64,000 nucleotides of DNA from Streptomyces yatensis (GCF_018069625.1 NZ_CP072941.1:6758001-6822000); one strand, 5' to 3'. Counted from the first letter of the stretch, positions 43,948 to 53,529 are shown. Notes: a model not told the origin generated them from the sequence alone. Numbers and translations: made by a program.

Positions 43948-44436
43948 ATGCGCGTGTACCTCGGCTCTGATCATGCCGGTTTCGAATTCAAGAACCACCT
44001 CGTGGAGTGGCTCAACGCCGCCGGCCACGAGCCCGTCGACTGCGGCCCGCACGTCTATGACGCGCAGGACGACTACCCGCCGTTCTGCCTGCGCGCCGCG
44101 GAGCGGACCGCCGCCGACCCGGACAGCCTCGGCATCGTCATCGGTGGATCCGGCAATGGTGAGCAGATCGCGGCGAACAAGGTCAAGGGGGTGCGCGCGG
44201 CACTTGCCTGGAGTGAGCAGACCGCGGCTCTCGGTCGTGAGCACAACAACGCCAATGTGATCAGCGTCGGCGCCCGGATGCACACGCAGGAAGAGGCGAC
44301 CAAGTTCGTCGAGATCTTCCTGAACACCCCGTACTCGGGCGAGGAGCGGCACACCCGCCGTATCGAGATGCTCAGCGCCTACGAGACCACCGGCGAGCTG
44401 CCGCCCATCCCGGCCCACCACCCGCAAGGCGACTGA
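43948..44436 (+). CDS. rpiB: Ribose-5-phosphate isomerase B
   Basis: A 162-residue RpiB/LacAB-family enzyme interconverting ribose-5-P and ribulose-5-P in the pentose phosphate pathway. VYLGSDHAGFEFK at the N-terminus, the anion-hole motif GGSGNGEQIAANK and SVGARMHTQEEA are diagnostic. The catalytic position carries Ser/Gly as in the mycobacterial type rather than Cys. No clear RBS; CAGACT six bases before the ATG suggests a possible leaderless mRNA. It is coupled to the glycosylase gene by TGATG, as in Rv2465c-Rv2464c. Confidence 0.93.
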   Translation: MRVYLGSDHAGFEFKNHLVEWLNAAGHEPVDCGPHVYDAQDDYPPFCLRAAERTAADPDSLGIVIGGSGNGEQIAANKVKGVRAALAWSEQTAALGREHNNANVISVGARMHTQEEATKFVEIFLNTPYSGEERHTRRIEMLSAYETTGELPPIPAHHPQGD

Positions 44437-45245
44437 TGCCCGAAGGGCACACGATCCACCGGCTGGCCGCCGACCACCTCGAAACCTTCGGCGGCCGGCC
44501 CGTCCGGGCCACCAGCCCACAGGGGAAGTTCGCCGACGGCGCCGGGCTGATCGACGGCCAGCCGCTGCACCACGCCGAGGCCCACGGCAAGCACCTCTTC
44601 CTGGACTTCGCGGCCACCGGCTGGGTCCACGTCCACCTCGGGCTCTTCGGTACGTACGCCTTCGGCCCGGCCCCCGCGCCGCCCGCCACCGACACCGTCC
44701 GGCTGCGGCTGGCGAACCCCGAGGGCTACGCGGATCTGCGCGGCCCCACCGCCTGCGCGCTGATCACCGACGGGGAGAAGCAGGCGATCCACGACCGGCT
44801 GGGCCCCGATCCGCTGCGCCCGGCGGACGACGGCGAGCGGGCCTGGGCCCGGATCTCCCGCAGCCGGGTCAGCGTGGCCGGGCTGCTCATGGACCAGAAG
44901 GTGATCTCCGGCGTGGGGAACGTCTACCGCGCCGAGGTGCTCTTCCGGCACGGCATCGACCCCTACCGGCCCGGCCGTGCGCTGACCCGCGCCGAATGGG
45001 ACGCGATCTGGGGCGATCTGGTGGCACTGATGCGCGAGGGGGTGCGGAACAACCGGATCGACACGGTCCGCCCCGAGCACACCCCCGAGGCGATGGGCCG
45101 CCCGCCGCGCGTGGACGACCACGGCGGTGAGGTCTATGTCTACCGGCGCGCCGGACAGCCCTGCCATGTCTGCGGTGGCGAGATCCGCACCGCCGATCTC
45201 GCCGCCCGCAACCTCTTCTGGTGCCCTGACTGCCAGCGACCGTAA
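44436..45245 (+). CDS. Fpg/Nei-family DNA glycosylase (endonuclease VIII type)
   Basis: A 269-residue base-excision repair enzyme. Pro2-Glu3 (MPEGHTIHRL) are the catalytic Schiff-base and acid residues, an H2TH region (MDQKVISGVGNVYRAEVLF) lies mid-protein, and a C-terminal zinc finger is CHVCG...CPDC. It removes oxidised bases and nicks the strand. It starts one base into the rpiB stop. It corresponds to Nei1 (Rv2464c) by order and motifs. The TAA stop is part of a CCGTAAGG octamer. Confidence 0.92.
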   Translation: MPEGHTIHRLAADHLETFGGRPVRATSPQGKFADGAGLIDGQPLHHAEAHGKHLFLDFAATGWVHVHLGLFGTYAFGPAPAPPATDTVRLRLANPEGYADLRGPTACALITDGEKQAIHDRLGPDPLRPADDGERAWARISRSRVSVAGLLMDQKVISGVGNVYRAEVLFRHGIDPYRPGRALTRAEWDAIWGDLVALMREGVRNNRIDTVRPEHTPEAMGRPPRVDDHGGEVYVYRRAGQPCHVCGGEIRTADLAARNLFWCPDCQRP

Positions 45246-45258
45246 GGCGGCGGCTGTA

Positions 45259-45370
45259 GGGCCGCGCCCTTGAGACGGTCGCCGGGCCGCGCCCTTGAGA
45301 CGGTCGCCGGGCCGCGCCCTTGAGACGGTCGCCGGGCCGCGCCCTTGAGACGGTCGCCGGGCCGCTCCCC
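45259..45370. repeat. 25-bp perfect tandem repeat, four copies plus a partial
   Basis: Four identical 25-bp units starting GGGCCGCGCCCTTGAG at 45259, 45284, 45309 and 45334 are followed by a partial fifth. There are no spacers, so it is a minisatellite and not CRISPR. It separates the converging glycosylase and acetyltransferase genes, where a terminator would be expected. Confidence 0.92.
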
Positions 45371-45399
45371 CCACGGCCGTATCCGCCGCCCCGCAGCCG

Positions 45400-46632
45400 T
45401 CAGAAGCCGTGGGGCAACCATGGGGCGACCGGGGAGGCGAACGCCGTCGCGGCCTCCGTAAGGGCGCCCTGACGGGTCTCCTGGACGCGTCCCGCACCCG
45501 CCAGCGCGGTCAGCGAAACCCCACCGAGATACGCCGCCCCCAGCTCCCGTACGCCCAGCCGGAGGTCGGGGGCGTCCTGCGTCCGCTCGCAGGAGGCGCC
45601 CTTGGTGTCGCCGCTCAGCCGCCAGCGCCCCTCGTTCCAGGGGCAGAAGGGGTCCGTGACCTCCAGGACGGCGTCCACCGGGGTCGCGTACGTCCGCCTT
45701 TCGAGGGCGGCCCCCACGTCCACCAGGCGGACGTACAGCGAGTCGCGCAGCCTTACGGCGCACCGCCGGATGTCCGAGATCAGGTGCTGCCACGGATCGT
45801 CGACCGGGCGGGAGCCGGTCCGGATCACCGAGGTCAGGTCGATGTCGAAGAGAAGGCGCCACAGCGCCGCGTAGGACGCCGGATCCAGGGCCTCCAGGTC
45901 GCGCAGGATGACCGTGCCCTTGGGCCCGGCAAGATCCCAGTCGGGCTTGACCGCGAAGCGCGCATAGCCGGTGACCTCGCCGCCCGACTCGGCCAGCACA
46001 CAGCGCAGCGGGGACGCCCCCTCGCGATCGCCGGGCGGGTCCAGCAGCGGCAGCCGCTCCCAGCCGGGGCGCCGCTCCAGCATGCCCGGCCGCGCGGACA
46101 CCCGCCGGGCGTAGACCGCCTCGCACGCCTCGACGGCGGACTCCGGGGGCACCGTGCGCAGCCGCACGTCGTCGGTGCCCTCGGGGATGGTCAGCCGCAC
46201 CCGGGTGGTGTCGATCTCGGCGTAGGCGTTCTGGGTGGCGGCGCCGTACCCGAACCGTCCGTAGATGTCCGGTTCCGATGCGGTCAGAACGGCCAGCGGC
46301 TCATCGCCCGCCGCACGTATGTCGTCCAACTGCCGCCGCATCATGGACCGCAGCACCCCGCGCCGCCGGTGCGTGGCCTGCACGCTCACCATGGTGACGC
46401 CCGCCGCGGGGACGATCGCGCCACCGGGAACCGACAGCCGGAAGCTGAACAGCCCGGCCGTGCCGACGATGTCGGCACCGTCCCACGCGCCGATCGAGCG
46501 CTCGCATTCGGTCAACTCCCTCCAGAGCGCGGATTCCTCCGGCGCTTCGGGAACTCCTCCGAATGCGAGTACCAGTTTTCCGTACCAATCATCCCAAATC
46601 GATGGGTCGAGCACGCGTAGCTCAGTCCTCAT
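45400..46632 (-). CDS. Eis-like GNAT N-acetyltransferase
   Basis: A 410-residue protein with an N-terminal GNAT fold (VTMVSVQATHRRRGVLRSMM holds the acetyl-CoA loop RRRGV), a second GNAT-like half, and a C-terminal SCP2-like domain. It ends in ...LPHGF, fitting Eis enzymes that use the C-terminal carboxylate. Mycobacterial Eis acetylates aminoglycosides at several amines; here the substrate may be an amine antibiotic or unknown. ATG with a GGGATGGGAAT leader. Divergent from the PP2C phosphatase. Confidence 0.88.
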   Translation of the reverse strand: MRTELRVLDPSIWDDWYGKLVLAFGGVPEAPEESALWRELTECERSIGAWDGADIVGTAGLFSFRLSVPGGAIVPAAGVTMVSVQATHRRRGVLRSMMRRQLDDIRAAGDEPLAVLTASEPDIYGRFGYGAATQNAYAEIDTTRVRLTIPEGTDDVRLRTVPPESAVEACEAVYARRVSARPGMLERRPGWERLPLLDPPGDREGASPLRCVLAESGGEVTGYARFAVKPDWDLAGPKGTVILRDLEALDPASYAALWRLLFDIDLTSVIRTGSRPVDDPWQHLISDIRRCAVRLRDSLYVRLVDVGAALERRTYATPVDAVLEVTDPFCPWNEGRWRLSGDTKGASCERTQDAPDLRLGVRELGAAYLGGVSLTALAGAGRVQETRQGALTEAATAFASPVAPWLPHGF

Positions 46633-46760
46633 ATTCCCATCCCTAGCAGCCGTTTCCCGTACACGCGAACGAATTTCGCTTACTATTGCCCCCCTGGCTG
46701 GGTGGTTCAACGCGCCACGAATCGACGCGCGTCCGAACGGGTGGGTAGGGTCCCGATGCA

Positions 46761-47903
46761 ATGACTGGCGGCGTGGACACTCCGTGGGCCCGGATGCGCA
46801 GAGCTCTGCACCGGGCTCGCACAGGCGTGCGCAAAGCCGGAGTGGACTATTTCCGCGGCGAGGGCTCCGACCGACTCGCCCTGACGGCGCTGCTCCTCGG
46901 CATCCCCGCCATCGCCGGAGGCACCATCGCCCAGCCCGACTGGTGCTCCCCGTCCGCCCTCGTCCTGCCCATCGTCGCGGGCGGCCTGCTGCTGCGCCCC
47001 GCCAGCCTGCTCGCCCTCTACGCGGCGGCCGCCACGGCCCTGATCGTGGAGTCCGCCGTGCTCGGCCCGTACACCGAGGAGGACGCCTCCTCCCGGGTCA
47101 CCCCCGGCACCATCCTGGTCGTCGCCGCCGTCGGCTTCTTCGGGCTGCTGATCGCCCAGTTCCGCAGCCGCGTCGGGGTGCCCTGGCGGCGCGGCGGCAC
47201 CATGCTCTTCGACCTGCGCGAGCGCATCCGCGTCCAGAGCAAGCTGCCCGGTCTGCCGCGCGGCTGGCACCGCGAGATGGCGCTGCGGCCGGCCGGCGGA
47301 CAGTCCTTCTCCGGTGACTTCGTCGTCGCCGCCCGCACCGGCGGCGGCCGCACCCTCGAGGTCGTCCTCACCGATGTCTCCGGCAAGGGCATGGACGCCG
47401 CCTCCCGTGCCCTGCTGCTCTCCGGCGCCTTCGGCGGCCTCCTCGGCTCCCTGCCCCCGCACGGCTTCCTCCCGGCGGCCAACGGCTATCTCCTGCGTCA
47501 GGACTGGGACGAGGGCTTCGCGACCTCCATCCATCTCGTCCTCGACCTCGACAGCGGCGACTTCGAGCTCTTCTCCGCCGGACATCTGCCCGCGCTCCAG
47601 CTGAGCGCGGGCACCGGCAAGTGGGAGGAGAAGTCCGCCGACGGCCCGCTGCTGGGCGTCTACGACGGCGCCCAGTTCGACCCCACCAAGGGCACCCTGC
47701 GCCCCGGCGACGTCCTGATGCTCTTCACCGACGGCCTCGTCGAGACCGCCGACCGGGACATCAGCGAAGGCATCGACCGCCTTACGGGCGAGGCGGACCG
47801 CTATGTGGGCTCCGGCTTCCACGGCGCGGCCTGGCATCTGATCGAGACGGTCGCGAAGGACGTCAACGACGACCGGGCCCTGCTGCTGATCTGCCGCCAG
47901 TAG
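46761..47903 (+). CDS. Membrane-anchored PP2C/SpoIIE-family serine phosphatase
   Basis: A 380-residue protein with a basic head, three or four membrane helices at about 40-130 and a cytoplasmic SpoIIE-type PP2C domain at about 165-380. Phosphatase motifs are visible: SGDFVVAA, VLTDVSGKGMDAA, SAGHLPALQL, LLGVYDG, DVLMLFTDGLVE and DDRALLLICR, including the metal-binding Asp residues. Such proteins dephosphorylate anti-sigma-factor antagonists. No partner is adjacent. The ATG follows AGGGTC; a TACTAT -10-like hexamer lies at about 46682. Confidence 0.9.
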   Translation: MTGGVDTPWARMRRALHRARTGVRKAGVDYFRGEGSDRLALTALLLGIPAIAGGTIAQPDWCSPSALVLPIVAGGLLLRPASLLALYAAAATALIVESAVLGPYTEEDASSRVTPGTILVVAAVGFFGLLIAQFRSRVGVPWRRGGTMLFDLRERIRVQSKLPGLPRGWHREMALRPAGGQSFSGDFVVAARTGGGRTLEVVLTDVSGKGMDAASRALLLSGAFGGLLGSLPPHGFLPAANGYLLRQDWDEGFATSIHLVLDLDSGDFELFSAGHLPALQLSAGTGKWEEKSADGPLLGVYDGAQFDPTKGTLRPGDVLMLFTDGLVETADRDISEGIDRLTGEADRYVGSGFHGAAWHLIETVAKDVNDDRALLLICRQ

Positions 47904-48050
47904 CCGCACCCTTCCCGCTCACTGCCCGGTGCCGCCTTACGGCGGGGGCTAACCCCACCCCGGATACGCCGGTCGCCGTCATGGCTGCCAAGGGGCCGCG
48001 ATCCGTACGTTCGAGGGGAATCGGGCGAACTCCTCGGAAGGGTCACCACC

Positions 48051-48869
48051 ATGCGGCTGCGCAAGCGGCGAGAGACGGCGGCACCGGCGCCGCACCACGA
48101 CGCCCACGCCATCGAACTCCACGGCATCCAGCGCCGCTACGGCCGTGGCCGCACCGCCGTCCACGCCCTGCGCGGCATCGACCTCGCCCTTCCGCGCGGC
48201 AGCTTCACCGCCGTCATGGGCCCCTCGGGCTGCGGCAAGTCGACGTTCCTGCAGTGCGCCGCCGGGCTCGACCGGCCGACCGCCGGGTCCGTGCGGCTCG
48301 GTGGCACCGAAATCACCGGAATGAGTGAAAACAAGCTCACCGCGCTGCGCCGGGCCCGCCTCGGCTTCGTCTTCCAGTCCTTCAACCTCCTCCCCTCCCT
48401 GACCGTCGAGCAGAACGTGCTGCTCCCGATGCGGCTCGCGGGCACCCGCCCCGACCGCCGCCGGGCCCGTGAGGTGCTCGCCCAGGTCGGGCTGGGGGAG
48501 CAGGCCCGGCGGCGGCCCGGTGAGCTCTCCGGCGGCCAGCAACAGCGGGTGGCCATCGCCCGCGCCCTCGTCACCCGCCCCGATGTCGTCTTCGCCGACG
48601 AGCCGACCGGCGCCCTGGACACCAACACCGCCGCCGAGGTGCTCACCCTCCTGCGGCAGGCCGTGGACACGCTGGGCGCGACCGTCGTGATGGTCACGCA
48701 CGACCCGGTCGCCGCGAGCTACGCCGACCGCGTGCTCTTCCTCGCCGACGGCGCCATCGCCGACCGGCTCCTCCGCGCCCCGGCCCACGAGATCGCCGAG
48801 CGGATGACCCGCCTCACCGCCCGCACTCCGGCTCCCGCCGCGGCCTGGGCCGCGGAGGGGGTCCGGTGA
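48051..48869 (+). CDS. ABC transporter ATP-binding protein (LolD/MacB type)
   Basis: A 272-residue ATPase: Walker [16 protein letters not shown]-loop [14 protein letters not shown], signature [15 protein letters not shown], Walker [13 protein letters not shown] and H-loop VMVTHD. The MacB/LolD group works with FtsX-type permeases. It overlaps the permease start by 4 nt (GTGA). A GGAAGGG site precedes the ATG. No two-component system is adjacent, as often seen with antibiotic-responsive exporters. Confidence 0.94.
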   Translation: MRLRKRRETAAPAPHHDAHAIELHGIQRRYGRGRTAVHALRGIDLALPRGSFTAVMGPSGCGKSTFLQCAAGLDRPTAGSVRLGGTEITGMSENKLTALRRARLGFVFQSFNLLPSLTVEQNVLLPMRLAGTRPDRRRAREVLAQVGLGEQARRRPGELSGGQQQRVAIARALVTRPDVVFADEPTGALDTNTAAEVLTLLRQAVDTLGATVVMVTHDPVAASYADRVLFLADGAIADRLLRAPAHEIAERMTRLTARTPAPAAAWAAEGVR

Positions 48870-51394
48870 GGCCGCTCACCAACGGACTGGCCCGCGCCGC
48901 CGTCCGTTTCAAGCCGTCCGCCTTCGCGGGCACCTTCATCGCCCTGGCCGTGGCCGCGGCGATCGTGTCCGCGTGCGGCATCCTGCTGGAGACCGGGATC
49001 CGGGCCTCCGTACCGCCGCAGCGCTATGCGGGCGCCCCGGTGGTGATCGCCGCCGACCAGCGGGTGCACTACGTCATCGGCCACGGCGACGGCCGCTCGG
49101 ACGAATCCGAGCAGGTCCCCGATCGCGCCCGGCTCGACGCCTCCCTGGTGGCCACCGCCGCCCGCGCTCCCGGGGCCGCGGCCGCGGCCCCGGATGTGAC
49201 CTTCCCGCTCCGCACCGCCCACGGCGCGCTCACCGGCCATGGCTGGGGCGCTGCGCCGTCCACGGGGGTGGCGCTCGCCTCGGGCGCGGCGCCCCGGGAC
49301 GGCGAGGCGGTCCTCAGCCCCGGGGCCGCCCGTGCGGCGGGTACCGGCGTCGGCGGCCGGATCACGGTGACGGCGCCGGACGGCCGCCACACGTTCCGGG
49401 TCTCCGGCGTGACCCGTAAGGCGGGCGGCACCGATGGCGACGGCCTTACGGCGTGGTTCACCGACCACCGGGCCCGGGCGCTGAGCGGCCACCCCACCAC
49501 CGTGGACGCCGTCCTCGTCCGCCCTCGCCCCGGCACCACCGCCGACCGGCTGGCCGGCCAGCTGGAGCGGGCCGTGAAGGGCGCGGCGCACTCCCCGCGC
49601 GTGCACACCGGCGGCGGCCGCGGCGCCATCGAGGAGCCCGCGCTCGCGAACGCCAGGGAGACGCTCATGGGGCTCGGCGGCTCCTTCGGCGGCATCGCCA
49701 CCGCCGTCGCCGTCTTCACCACCGCGGGCACCGTCGCCCTCTCGGTTGGCCAGCGCGGCCGCGAGGTGGCCCTGCTGCGGGCGATCGGCGCGACCCCGCG
49801 CCAGATCCGCCGCTCCGTCGCGGCCGAGGCGCTGCTGGTCGCCCCGCTCGCGGGCGCGGCCGGTCTGCTGCCCGGCTACGCGCTCGCCCACTGGTGGTTC
49901 GGACAGCTCAAGGAGAAGGGCGCCATCCCCGGGCCCGTGGAGCTCTCCGTCTCCTGGATCCCGCTGGTCACCGCCGTCGGCGCGGGCCTCCTCACCTCGC
50001 TCCTTGCGGGCCTGATGGCGGCCCGCCGCCCGGCGCGGATCCCGCCGGGGCGGGCGCTGGGCGAGGCGGCCGTCGAACGGCTGCGGCCCGGTGTGATCCG
50101 TACGGTCCTCGGCGTCGCGGCCCTGGTCGGCGGCATCGTCATGACCGGCGTCGCCGCCTCCGCCTCGGGCGACGACGCGGCCAACGCCGCCCTCGGGGTC
50201 GTGATGCTGTTCATGCTCGCCGTGGCCCTGCTCGGCCCGGTCATCGCCCGGCTGTGCGCCTGGCTGATCGGTCTGCCGCTGCGCGCCGGACCGGCGTCGG
50301 CCCATCTGGCGTCGGCCAACAGCCGGGCCAACGCCCGCCGACTGGCCTCGGCGATCACCCCGATCGTGCTGGCCATGGCCTTCTCCTCGACGCTCGTGTT
50401 CATGCACACCAGCGAGGACCACGCGGGCGACCGCCAGCGGCGGGCGGGCATCGTCGCCGACCAGGTGATCTCCGCCCCCGACGGGCTCCCCTCCGGTACC
50501 GCGGCCCGCGCCGGTTCGGTACGGGGCGTGGCCGCGTCGGTGGGGCTGCTGCGCACGGGGGTGCTGGTCCCGGTGGGCTCGGGCGACGGCCGCTGGCTGC
50601 GGACCGCGTCGGCACAGGGCGTCTCGGGGAGCGGCCGCGACCTGGCGGCCGTACAGGACCTGGACGTCCGTAAGGGGCGCCTGGACGCCCTGGGGCCGGG
50701 CCGGGTGGCGGTCGACGCGCTCCTGGCGAAGGCGGCCCACGCCCGGATCGGCCACCGGCTCGCCCTGCACCTCCCGGACGGTACGAGGATCTCGCCCACC
50801 GTGGTCGCGATCTACGGGCGCGGGCTGGGGATCGCCGAGCTCACCCTGCCCCGTACGGCGCTGGCCGGCCATGTGACGTCGTCGTTCGACAGCGATGTGC
50901 TGGTGCGGGATGACGAAGATGCCGACCGTAAGGCCGTCGCGGCGGCGCTCGGCCGACTCGGCGAGCGGGTCACCGACCGGGACGGCTACGCGGCGGCCCA
51001 GGACGAGGACCGGAAGCTGAACGCCTGGGCCAACACCGTCATGGCGGCCGTCCTCGGCGGCTTCGCCGCCGTCGCCGCCGTCAACACCCTGGTGATGACG
51101 GTGCTGGACCGCCGCCGCGAACTGGGCACCCTGCGGCTGATCGGCACCACCCGGCGGCAGGTGCTCGGGATGGTGCGCTGGGAGGCGCTGCTGGTGGCCA
51201 CGGCGGGCATCGCCCTGGGCACGGCGATCGCCCTGGCCACGCTGGTGCCGATGATGCGCGGCCTGACCGGCGAGGACCCGTATGTGCCGCCGCTCACCTA
51301 CGCGGGCTTCGCGGGGGCCGCCGTGGCGCTCGGCCTCGCGGCGACGGCACTCCCGGCCCGCGCGGCGCTGCGCCGCACCACGCCGAAGCCGTGA
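48866..51394 (+). CDS. FtsX-like ABC transporter permease
   Basis: An 842-residue permease with two FtsX domains. The N-terminal helix (20-42) is followed by an extracellular region to about 270, then helices near 280, 325, 370 and 410-470. A second extracellular region to about 715 is followed by three C-terminal helices with the QxGxxxALxxAxG-like pattern REVALLRAIGATPRQIRRS mirrored by RELGTLRLIGTTRRQVLGM. It partners the ATPase upstream, probably exporting a lipid, lipoprotein or peptide. GTG start overlapping. Contains four CCTTACGG/CCGTAAGG copies. Confidence 0.92.
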   Translation: MRPLTNGLARAAVRFKPSAFAGTFIALAVAAAIVSACGILLETGIRASVPPQRYAGAPVVIAADQRVHYVIGHGDGRSDESEQVPDRARLDASLVATAARAPGAAAAAPDVTFPLRTAHGALTGHGWGAAPSTGVALASGAAPRDGEAVLSPGAARAAGTGVGGRITVTAPDGRHTFRVSGVTRKAGGTDGDGLTAWFTDHRARALSGHPTTVDAVLVRPRPGTTADRLAGQLERAVKGAAHSPRVHTGGGRGAIEEPALANARETLMGLGGSFGGIATAVAVFTTAGTVALSVGQRGREVALLRAIGATPRQIRRSVAAEALLVAPLAGAAGLLPGYALAHWWFGQLKEKGAIPGPVELSVSWIPLVTAVGAGLLTSLLAGLMAARRPARIPPGRALGEAAVERLRPGVIRTVLGVAALVGGIVMTGVAASASGDDAANAALGVVMLFMLAVALLGPVIARLCAWLIGLPLRAGPASAHLASANSRANARRLASAITPIVLAMAFSSTLVFMHTSEDHAGDRQRRAGIVADQVISAPDGLPSGTAARAGSVRGVAASVGLLRTGVLVPVGSGDGRWLRTASAQGVSGSGRDLAAVQDLDVRKGRLDALGPGRVAVDALLAKAAHARIGHRLALHLPDGTRISPTVVAIYGRGLGIAELTLPRTALAGHVTSSFDSDVLVRDDEDADRKAVAAALGRLGERVTDRDGYAAAQDEDRKLNAWANTVMAAVLGGFAAVAAVNTLVMTVLDRRRELGTLRLIGTTRRQVLGMVRWEALLVATAGIALGTAIALATLVPMMRGLTGEDPYVPPLTYAGFAGAAVALGLAATALPARAALRRTTPKP

Positions 51395-51423
51395 AAGGCG
51401 CCGGCCCGGCGCCGGAGCCGTGA

Positions 51424-51458
51424 AAGGGCTGGCCCGTGGGGTCCGCGGTCCAGCCCTT
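51424..51458. terminator. Hairpin between FtsX and acyltransferase genes
   Basis: AAGGGCTGG and CCAGCCCTT form a 9-bp stem across a 17-base loop in the 85-bp gap between converging genes. Confidence 0.55.
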
Positions 51459-51479
51459 CGCGTCGTGCCCGTCGGCGCG

Positions 51480-52661
51480 CTAGGCGGCCGTCGTCGTACG
51501 GCTGCGGGCCTGTTCGGCGGGATCCTTACGGAAGGCCCAGGCCATCTTCGGCTCCATGGCGAAGCGGAAGGCGCGCTGGACGGGAGGCGTGCACAGCACG
51601 GTGACCACAGTGGCGGCGATGACCGTGACCGCGATCTCCCCCAGCGGCTTGTGCAGCCACTCGTTGTCGAACCAGCCCCAGAAGCGGGAGCCCTTGGCGA
51701 GGAAGCCGTGCAGCAGGTAGCCGTACAGCGTTCCGGCGCCCAGCACCGTGAACCACATGTGCCGCCGCGGCACCCAGGCGAAGAAACAGCTCACCAGCAC
51801 GACCGAGCAGCCGAAGAGGGCGAGCGTCATCACCGGGCCGGTCCACGGCGGCGCGCCCAGCTCCTGGACGCTGTCGCGGTGGTAGAACCACACCGAGGTC
51901 ATCCGCGGCGCCGCCCAGTAGGCGAAGACGAGGGCGCACGCGAAGATCGGCACGGACGCGATCCGCACGGAGCGGCGGCGGATCATCTGGAAGTGCTCGG
52001 GCTTCATGCACAGGCCGAGGACGAAGAACGGCAGGAACTGCAGCAGCCGCTGCATGTCCAGGTCGTCGCCGATGTCGGGCGAGACCGCCGCGAGGGTGGC
52101 GATCGCGAGCGAGAGCGGGATCGGCCAGCGCACCAGCTTCCAGAGCGGAGTGGACAGCCGCCATACGAACAGCGCGACCAGGAACCAGGTGAGGTACCAG
52201 GGGTCGAGCAGGCTGAAGTCGTACGTCGGGTCGTCGTCCGCCCAGCGCTTGAACAGCGTGTACGCGACCTCGAAGATCACGTAGGGCACCGCTACGCCGG
52301 TGACCAGCCGCTTGAGCCGGTCCGGCCGCATGTCGAAGCTGCGCGAGAAGTAGCCGGAGATCAGGATGAAGGCCGGCATGTGGAAGGTGTACACGACCAT
52401 GTACAGCGCTTCCGCGGTGCGGCTGGAATCGGTCAGCGGCTCCCAGGAGTGGGCCATCGCGACCAGCACGATCGCGAGGTACTTCGCGTTGTCGAAGAAC
52501 GCGTCCCGCTGTTTGGGTTTCTGTCCGGCGGGGGCGCTGGGGGCGGGCGGAGTGGACGCCTGCTGCCCGGGTTCTTCGGCCCGTGGCGTAGGGGGAGTGG
52601 GCGCCGCCTCCTGGGGGAGGGGGGTCCGCTGATAACCGTGCGGGCGCAGGGAGTTGGTCAC
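51480..52661 (-). CDS. Acyltransferase-3 family membrane protein
   Basis: A 393-residue inner-membrane O-acyltransferase of the OafA/fucose-acetylase type. A Pro/Ala/Gln-rich cytoplasmic head of about 60 residues is followed by RDAFFDNAKYLAIVLVAMAHSWEPL, containing the family's first helix and its conserved His, and about ten helices. It would move acyl groups to a cell-surface or secreted glycan. The GTG was chosen because GGGAGGG precedes it; a longer frame upstream reads low-quality sequence. One octamer copy lies near the C-terminus. Confidence 0.88.
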   Translation of the reverse strand: MTNSLRPHGYQRTPLPQEAAPTPPTPRAEEPGQQASTPPAPSAPAGQKPKQRDAFFDNAKYLAIVLVAMAHSWEPLTDSSRTAEALYMVVYTFHMPAFILISGYFSRSFDMRPDRLKRLVTGVAVPYVIFEVAYTLFKRWADDDPTYDFSLLDPWYLTWFLVALFVWRLSTPLWKLVRWPIPLSLAIATLAAVSPDIGDDLDMQRLLQFLPFFVLGLCMKPEHFQMIRRRSVRIASVPIFACALVFAYWAAPRMTSVWFYHRDSVQELGAPPWTGPVMTLALFGCSVVLVSCFFAWVPRRHMWFTVLGAGTLYGYLLHGFLAKGSRFWGWFDNEWLHKPLGEIAVTVIAATVVTVLCTPPVQRAFRFAMEPKMAWAFRKDPAEQARSRTTTAA

Positions 52662-53276
52662 AGGCCCTCCCACCAGGAACTGGGGGAGACCACCCGGGAC
52701 CTCACTGCGCGTGGGGGAGTCATGGCAGCGTGAAACATCTAAGGCACGATAGCGCTCAAACCTGTATTGCGTAAAACCTCGTTCTGTTTGCTTTCCGTTC
52801 ATGCTCTTCGCGTCGCGACTGATAGCCGGCCTCGGGAAGTCGGCGGGGAGTCGACAAAGCGATGCGATCATTCGATATCTCGGCCAAAGCTGTCCGTTCT
52901 GGCCACTTTCATCCTACTTAATTGGGGCATATGCCCCGCAGGAGGCTCTGGCGGAATGTCTGATTCATTGATGTTTTGTCACCCCGTCGAGTGATCGCCG
53001 GACGAATTCCGAATTCCCGTCCGAGATCATCCGGAGCGGTCGGAATTAATCGGCCGGGCGCCGCGCGGAGTTGTGGGCAGTATCACCCGGGACCCTTTGA
53101 ATGAGCGGTTACCGGATGGGTACCGGAAGGGTGGGTGGCGTGTGCACAGGTGACCGTATATCGCTCCATCCCGCTGCTCAGCGGCGGGAGTTGATGGCAC
53201 GATGGTGGCTGCGGGGGTGTGCGGGGTCGCGTGCTTCCGGGGCCTGTGAGACGTGTGCGACTGAGGGTGGGATGTT
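52662..53276. other. A/T-richer intergenic region before the 64-residue protein
   Basis: 615 bp without a convincing gene and clearly richer in A and T than the genes around. It holds a 14-bp palindrome GGGGCATATGCCCC (52924-52937) and an EcoRI-like mirror GAATTCCGAATTC near 52996. Promoters for both diverging genes must be here. A possible 75-codon frame at 52767 has unusual codon use and no RBS. Confidence 0.5.
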
Positions 53277-53471
53277 GTGGCCATTTCCCTGTCATTGGTG
53301 CTGCTGGTGGGCATCATCCTGGTGATAATGATCCGGAATGGCCGGGTCAAGTGGGGCCCTGCCCTCGTCGCGATCCTCTTCGGCTTCCTGCTCGCCTCGT
53401 CCAACGTCGCGCCGGACATCCAGAAGTTCCTCGACTCGGCCGCCGAGGCGATCGCCGACATCAACCCCTGA
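53277..53471 (+). CDS. Small single-span membrane protein
   Basis: A 64-residue protein: two hydrophobic segments (3-19 and 26-42) with a short basic turn RNGRVKWG, then an amphipathic acidic tail (APDIQKFLDSAAEAIADINP). The GTG start has a GAGGGTGG site 7 nt upstream. A terminator follows. I have seen this small protein beside tig in other Streptomyces, but the function is unknown. Confidence 0.72.
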   Translation: MAISLSLVLLVGIILVIMIRNGRVKWGPALVAILFGFLLASSNVAPDIQKFLDSAAEAIADINP

Positions 53472-53494
53472 CGCCGCCCTGGCTCACCCCCTGA

Positions 53495-53529
53495 GGCAGC
53501 CGCGCCCCGCGTCACGGAGCGCGGCTGCC
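53495..53529 (+). terminator. Terminator after the 64-residue protein gene
   Basis: GGCAGCCGCGC and GCGCGGCTGCC form an 11-bp perfect stem with a 13-base loop, 23 bp after the stop. Confidence 0.75.

Larger units (their letters stand above)
42295..51531. repeat. Dispersed octamer CCTTACGG/CCGTAAGG, second cluster (11 copies)
   Basis: Exact copies start at 42295, 45240, 45456, 45751, 47780, 47935, 49414, 49444, 50668, 50926 and 51524. Two overlap stop codons (gabP, nei). Inside the acetyltransferase, phosphatase and FtsX genes several are read as CTT-ACG or GTA-AGG. Two further copies lie outside both clusters, at 54219 (tig) and 61438. Confidence 0.75.

Noticed and set aside
45259..45370. 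CRISPR array
   Set aside because: Repeats are contiguous with no spacers and no cas genes are present; a minisatellite.
52767..52994. 75-codon frame in the A/T-rich gap
   Set aside because: No RBS, no hydrophobic or domain pattern and atypical codon use.
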